From Acidobacteriota bacterium (GTDB lineage Bacteria > Acidobacteriota > Thermoanaerobaculia > Thermoanaerobaculales > Thermoanaerobaculaceae), in contig JACQZW010000063.1 in NCBI GenBank assembly GCA_016213675.1, positions 1 to 56,237 of the forward strand: a stretch of 56,237 nucleotides of DNA, read 5' to 3'. Made by a program: the position numbers and the translations under genes. Of the stretch, positions 52,202 through 56,237 are shown in pieces (the stretch's first letter is position 1; the number at the start of each line of letters is the position of its first letter). Under the pieces are notes generated by a model, which was not told the DNA's origin, did not search any database, and saw only the letters and a program-made list of their open reading frames with translations.

Positions 52202-52867
52202 TCATGGTGCCCCTTTGGGCCTCGCCGGCACGCCGATCGCCGTGATCCCCGCGCCGATGTCCTTGACCACCGCGGCCTGAGCGCCGACGGTCGCGTCGCG
52301 CCCGATCTCGTGCTGCTCGACGGTGACCAGGCCGGTGCCGAGGTACGCGCCTCGGCGCACCGTCGTGTGACCCGAAAGGTGACAGCCCGGCGAGAGTGTG
52401 GCGAAGTCCTCGATCACGCAATCATGTCCGATGGTGCAGTCGAGGTTGACGATGACGTGGGAGCCGATCGCGATGTTCGTCGTGAGGATGCACCCGGCGC
52501 AGATCACCGAGCCCGGACCGATGGTGACCGTGAGCTCGTCCAGGAGCACGCCCGGGTGAACGAGCGTTGCGAAGCGAAAACCGGCCCGGCCTGCCTCGTC
52601 CACGGCCCGCTCGCGGGCACGCGGGTCGCCGATCGCGGCGACGGCGTAGACCTCTCCGGCTCGGCCGGTCACTTGCCGGGGATCGACGACCGGCAATCCG
52701 TTGATCGTCATGCCGATCTGACCAGGGTCGTGCGACCAGAAGCCGAGGGTGTTCCAGGTCGCCGTTCCCGAGCGGTTCACGTGCTTCACGAGCCAGGCGA
52801 CCTCCCGCGCGAATCCGCCAGCGCCCAGGATTACCAGGTCCCGCGCGGAATCACCGTCGTGCTGCAT
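52202..52867 (-). CDS. NeuD/PglD-like sugar O/N-acyltransferase
   Basis: The 221-residue protein has an N-terminal Rossmann-like nucleotide-binding part (LVILGAGGFAREVAWLVKHV) and a left-handed beta-helix of hexapeptide repeats (VICAGCILTTNIAIGSHVIV, TIGHDCVIEDFATLSPGCHL). Such enzymes acylate an amino sugar. His in IGHDCVI is the usual catalytic base. The start is ATG 52867 (GGAGGGGG upstream), overlapping the ABC ATPase stop by 17 nt. Confidence 0.92.
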   Translation of the reverse strand: MQHDGDSARDLVILGAGGFAREVAWLVKHVNRSGTATWNTLGFWSHDPGQIGMTINGLPVVDPRQVTGRAGEVYAVAAIGDPRARERAVDEAGRAGFRFATLVHPGVLLDELTVTIGPGSVICAGCILTTNIAIGSHVIVNLDCTIGHDCVIEDFATLSPGCHLSGHTTVRRGAYLGTGLVTVEQHEIGRDATVGAQAAVVKDIGAGITAIGVPARPKGAP

Positions 52868-54161
52868 CGTCCCCCTCCAGCTCCCCGGCTCTCGCATGGG
52901 ACCCACGGTCGGTGTCTGCGACTGGGGCAACCGACCAGTCCAAGCTCGGCCTGAGCAGACCGAGACGACCGTCCGGGATGGCTCCACCGGCGCTGCCCGA
53001 GACCTGCACGTTGAAGGCGGCCACCGCCTCGTGGAAGAACAGGATCTCTCGCATCGGCACGTCGCACCCCACGCTCAGGAGATAGCGGCCGCCGTTGAGC
53101 AGTTTGCCGGGGAAGACACAGCGGCTCCGAAGCACGCCCGGTCCGCGGTCCGTCCCCCAGCCGTCCGGGTCGGTGTCGGCCGAAGTGAAGACCACGAGGC
53201 CGTCCGGGGTCTGGAGGCGATAGCCGACCCGCACGCCCTCGACCCGATCGGCGAGCCGGTAGTCGATCTCGACAAAAAACGGCCTGTCGGAGCCAACCAT
53301 CTCGGCGACACGGCCGCCCTCGTCGGTGACCGCGACCCGGAGGAGGCTGGCCCGGCGGTCGTCGTTGGCGCCCGCCTCCGCCGTCCACAACGCAGTTCCC
53401 CCGGCGGTGGTGCTCTCGAGGTACTCGCGGACGACGGCCTCCGACGGCCCGTGCAGGTGGACGCCGCCGCCCTCCAGCCACAGCGTCGAGGGGCAGAGAT
53501 ACCTGACAGCGGCAAGGTTGTGGCTGACGAACAGGACCGTGCGGCCCTGGCGCGAGACGTCGCCCATCTTCCCCAGGCACTTCTTCTGAAACGCCGCGTC
53601 GCCGACGGCGAGGACCTCGTCGACGAGGAGGATCTCGGGCTCCAGGTGCGCCGCCACGGCGAACGCCAACCTCAGGTACATGCCCGTCGAGTAGTGCTTC
53701 ACGGGTGTGTCGACGAACCGCTCGACCTCGGCGAAGGCGACGATCTCGTCGAACCGGCGCACGATCTCGGCGCGTCGCATCCCGAGGATCGCGCCGGACA
53801 GGAAGATGTTCTCGCGCCCGGTCAGCTCGGAGTGGAAGCCGGTGCCGACCTCGAGCAGGCTACCGACCCGGCCGCGCACCTCGGCCCGCCCCGAGGTCGG
53901 CTCGGTGATCCGCGCGAGCACCTTCAGCAGCGTGCTCTTTCCGGCGCCGTTGCGGCCGATGATGCCGACGACCTCGCCGCGGCCGATCTCGAACGACACG
54001 TCCTTGAGCGCCCATACGGTCTCTGCCGGTCTGCGGGCGGACGGGCGGAGCGCCCCGCGCGCGGCGGCGACGATCGACTCGCGAAGTGTGGTGCGGAGTT
54101 GCAGCTCGCCGATGCGATAGAGCTTCGAGAGGTTCTCGGCACGGATGACGACGTCCGTCAT
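52851..54161 (-). CDS. wzt: ABC transporter ATP-binding protein with Wzt-type C-terminal domain
   Basis: The 436-residue protein has a complete ABC ATPase (about 1-250): Walker A GRNGAGKST, signature HYSTGMYLRLAFAVA, Walker B LLVDEVLAVGD, and the H-loop VSHN. Residues about 280-410 are a beta-rich domain as in Wzt, which binds the polysaccharide's terminal modification. It pairs with the permease at 54189-55046. No extension domain resembling capsule systems is present. Confidence 0.95.
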   Translation of the reverse strand: MTDVVIRAENLSKLYRIGELQLRTTLRESIVAAARGALRPSARRPAETVWALKDVSFEIGRGEVVGIIGRNGAGKSTLLKVLARITEPTSGRAEVRGRVGSLLEVGTGFHSELTGRENIFLSGAILGMRRAEIVRRFDEIVAFAEVERFVDTPVKHYSTGMYLRLAFAVAAHLEPEILLVDEVLAVGDAAFQKKCLGKMGDVSRQGRTVLFVSHNLAAVRYLCPSTLWLEGGGVHLHGPSEAVVREYLESTTAGGTALWTAEAGANDDRRASLLRVAVTDEGGRVAEMVGSDRPFFVEIDYRLADRVEGVRVGYRLQTPDGLVVFTSADTDPDGWGTDRGPGVLRSRCVFPGKLLNGGRYLLSVGCDVPMREILFFHEAVAAFNVQVSGSAGGAIPDGRLGLLRPSLDWSVAPVADTDRGSHARAGELEGDDAARR

Positions 54162-54188
54162 GGGTCGCTCCGGCTGCGCGGCAGGGCG

Positions 54189-55046
54189 TCAGACCACATC
54201 GGCGAACGACCTCTCGACGTGCTGGAAGTACAGGGTGCCGCTGACCAGGAAGAAGACGGCCGTGACGGCGCTCGCGAAGATGACGGGAAACGACTGAGCG
54301 CCAGTGCCGAACAGCGACCAGCGGATGCCCTCGACAACGCCGGCCATCGGGTTGAGGCCGGGCAGCCAGCGCGGCAGGCCCCACTCGGCGAGGAGCGGCG
54401 CGAGCTTGCTGGCGGGGTAGATGACCGGCGTCACGAAGAGCCAGAGCTGCACGAGGAACGGCACCACGTAACGGACGTCGCGGTAGCGGACGTTGAGCGC
54501 CGCGAGCCAGGTCGCGACGCCGGTGGACGCGACCACCGCCATGACGACGAAGAGCGGGAAGAGGGCGAGCCCGGCGCCGGGCCAGCGCCCGTAGTGAGCC
54601 ATCATGACGAGCAGGATCGGCAGCGCGACCGCGAAGTCCACCAGTCCGCCGAGGACCGCCGACACCGGCACGACCATCCGGGGGAAGTACACCTTGGTGA
54701 TGAGGTTCGCCGACCCGACGAGGGAGCTCGCGCCTTGTGTCAGCCCCTGCGCGAAGAGCGTCCAGGCGAGCAGGCCGGCGTACGCGAAGAGCGGGTACGG
54801 CAGGCCGTCGCCGTCGATGCCGGCGAGCCTGCCGAAGAACAGCGTGAAGACGGCCGCGGTCGCCAGGGGCTGGAGGATCGCCCACGCCGCCCCGAGGACG
54901 GTCTGCTTGTAGCGCACCTTGACGTCGCGCCAGACCAGGAAGTAGAGCAGCTCGCGGTAAACCCACAGCTCGCGGAGCCGGGCCACGCCCCAGCCGCGAC
55001 TGGGTTCGATGACCATGACGGCGTCGGTGGCGTCCGCTGAGCTCAT
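54189..55046 (-). CDS. wzm: ABC-2 type polysaccharide exporter permease
   Basis: The 285-residue protein has six or so hydrophobic helices and the ABC-2 signature RDVKVRYKQTVLGAAWAILQ near residue 40, typical of Wzm/TagG-type permeases. PRWLPGLNPMAGVVEGIRWS is the conserved late loop. It forms the membrane channel for the ATPase next door. Confidence 0.95.
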   Translation of the reverse strand: MSSADATDAVMVIEPSRGWGVARLRELWVYRELLYFLVWRDVKVRYKQTVLGAAWAILQPLATAAVFTLFFGRLAGIDGDGLPYPLFAYAGLLAWTLFAQGLTQGASSLVGSANLITKVYFPRMVVPVSAVLGGLVDFAVALPILLVMMAHYGRWPGAGLALFPLFVVMAVVASTGVATWLAALNVRYRDVRYVVPFLVQLWLFVTPVIYPASKLAPLLAEWGLPRWLPGLNPMAGVVEGIRWSLFGTGAQSFPVIFASAVTAVFFLVSGTLYFQHVERSFADVV

Positions 55047-55061
55047 GCGAGATCGCGGCGG

Positions 55062-56114
55062 CTACCTCGCGACCGTCGCCTCGCGTGATCGCGCGGCCGC
55101 GAGGTCCGCGGCGACCATCATGCGGACGAGGCCGCGGAAGTCGACGCGCGGAGTCCAGCCGAGCCGTTCCTTCGCCTTGCGCGGGTCGGCCAACAGCAGC
55201 TCGACCTCGGCGGGGCGGAAGTAGTTGGGGTCGACGACCACCAGCACGCGACCGGTCGCGGCATCGTGTCCGACTTCGTCGACGCCGGCGCCTTCCCAGC
55301 GCAGCGCGACACCGGCCTCGCCAAACGCCGCCTCGCAAAACTCGCGCACCGATCGGGTTTCGCCCGTTCCGATCACGTAGTCCTCCGGGACATCCTGCTG
55401 GAGCATCAGCCACATCGCGTCGACGTAGTCGCCGGCGAACCCCCAGTCGCGTCGAGCCTCGAGGTTGCCCAGGGCGAGTGGTTCCTCGCGATGGCCGGCG
55501 ATCAGCTCGGCCACCGCGAGCGTGATCTTGCGGGTGACGAAGTTCTCGCCACGGCGCGGCGACTCGTGGTTGAAGAGGATGCCGTTGGACGCGAACATCC
55601 CGTAGGCCTCCCGGTAGTTCACGCTGGCCCAGAACGCGTACATCTTGGCGACGGCGTAGGGCGAACGCGGGTGGAACGGTGTCTTTTCGCTCTGCGGGAC
55701 CTGCTCGGCCTTGCCGAACAGTTCGGACGACGAGGCCTGGTAGAACCTGGCCTGGGGTGCACGCTGGCGGATCGCTTCGAGCAGGCGGGTGGTGCCCAGC
55801 GCCACGACCTCGCCGGTGTACGTCGGCTGGTGGAACGAGATGCCGACGTGCGACTGGGCGGCGAGGTTGTACACCTCGTCCGGCCGGCTCGCGGTCAGGA
55901 CCTCGTGCAGCGAGTCCGCGTCGGAGAGGTCGCCGTAGTGCAGGTGGAGGCGCCGACGGAGGTCGGGGTCCTTGCGCAGGTGATCGATCCGCTCGCGGTT
56001 GAAGGTCGACGAGCGGCGGACCAGGCCGTGGACCTCGTAGTCCTTTGCCAGCAGGAGCTCGGCCAGATACGATCCGTCCTGTCCAGTGATCCCGGTGATC
56101 AGCGCTCGTCTCAT
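55062..56114 (-). CDS. gmd: GDP-mannose 4,6-dehydratase
   Basis: The 350-residue SDR enzyme converts GDP-mannose to GDP-4-keto-6-deoxymannose. Motifs: [20 protein letters not shown] (Rossmann), [40 protein letters not shown], the catalytic Tyr/Lys in [13 protein letters not shown], and [17 protein letters not shown]. It heads the transcription order of the visible minus-strand cluster. The 3' end is 16 nt from the Wzm ATG. Confidence 0.97.
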   Translation of the reverse strand: MRRALITGITGQDGSYLAELLLAKDYEVHGLVRRSSTFNRERIDHLRKDPDLRRRLHLHYGDLSDADSLHEVLTASRPDEVYNLAAQSHVGISFHQPTYTGEVVALGTTRLLEAIRQRAPQARFYQASSSELFGKAEQVPQSEKTPFHPRSPYAVAKMYAFWASVNYREAYGMFASNGILFNHESPRRGENFVTRKITLAVAELIAGHREEPLALGNLEARRDWGFAGDYVDAMWLMLQQDVPEDYVIGTGETRSVREFCEAAFGEAGVALRWEGAGVDEVGHDAATGRVLVVVDPNYFRPAEVELLLADPRKAKERLGWTPRVDFRGLVRMMVAADLAAARSREATVAR

Positions 56115-56146
56115 CGCTGTCAGTCTAGCAGCGGTTGCAGGTCGTT

Positions 56147-56237
56147 TCAGCGCGTTGCCACGCGGATCACGCGCAGTGGTGTGCCCTCCCGGGACCAGCG
56201 TGCCGCGACGTCGGCGGTGTCCTCGACGCGCTCGGCG
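56147..56237 (-). CDS. 3' end of an unidentified gene (partial)
   Basis: On the minus strand an open frame enters from the right edge and ends at TGA 56147-56149. About 30 residues are visible, ending [15 protein letters not shown] and RVIRVATR. The codon pattern is like the neighbours' and the stop lies 33 nt before gmd. No family can be assigned from so short a piece. Confidence 0.45.
   Translation of the reverse strand, partial: AERVEDTADVAARWSREGTPLRVIRVATR

Overview
The window is GC-rich, densely packed bacterial chromosome from a Gram-negative (LPS-bearing) organism. It holds LpxC, a Wzm/Wzt-type polysaccharide exporter, GDP-sugar genes and an outer-membrane-barrel-like protein. Secreted beta-propeller/BNR proteins, an S55 (SpoIVB-like) peptidase of the secreted type, a full-length bifunctional FTCD, a receiver-LpxC fusion and PEGA-tailed Ser/Thr kinases together suggest Acidobacteriota (for example a Thermoanaerobaculia-like lineage). 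That placement is inference from gene content, not from a marker-gene search. No rRNA, tRNA, CRISPR array or complete transposase gene was recognised.

Layout. (1) 1-3373, plus strand: an intergenic structured repeat, then two small membrane-anchored DUF883-like proteins, a zinc-ribbon/DUF2007-like protein and a membrane Ser/Thr kinase with a PEGA-like tail. (2) 3487-8829, minus strand: DAHP synthase, S55 peptidase, a secreted propeller protein and CoaD, nearly all with overlapping or abutting ends. (3) 8937-18686, plus strand: envelope genes (two secreted proteins, a LolA-like/beta-barrel protein, EamA transporter, DsbA-like oxidoreductase, a very large BNR/VPS10-like protein). (4) 18687-21661: an accessory patch with nested inverted repeats, a lower-GC AAA/STAND-like ATPase, a DHCW cupin and a DUF6933 protein. 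(5) 21769-25739: CARDB protein, receiver-LpxC fusion, a secreted protein and exonuclease III. (6) 25931-34298, minus strand: threonine synthase, carbonic anhydrase, an O-antigen ligase/polymerase-like protein with TPRs, SMC and an AmmeMemoRadiSam-type radical SAM enzyme whose 3' end lies in a 108-bp inverted-repeat element. (7) 34356-44618, plus strand: AroA, a 1300-residue sigma-54 activator, a tandem-repeat region, MurB, ACP, FabF, EtfB and EtfA. (8) 44867-56237: a small lipoprotein, FTCD, then a minus-strand surface-polysaccharide cluster (Gmd, Wzm, Wzt, NeuD/PglD-like acyltransferase, three glycosyltransferases, DegT-family aminotransferase, FkbM methyltransferase).

How the parts fit. The last cluster plausibly makes and exports a GDP-sugar-derived O-chain, perhaps containing an N-acylated perosamine-like sugar. 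LpxC commits carbon to lipid A, and its fusion to a receiver domain suggests phosphorylation-dependent control of that step. ACP and FabF supply acyl chains.

The most unusual material is: the receiver-LpxC fusion; the lone lower-GC ATPase beside a nested palindromic repeat; two families of intergenic hairpin repeats whose stems change in a compensatory way while loops or flanks stay fixed; a MITE-like element that supplies the stop codon of a radical SAM gene; and the very large sigma-54 activator translationally coupled to aroA.
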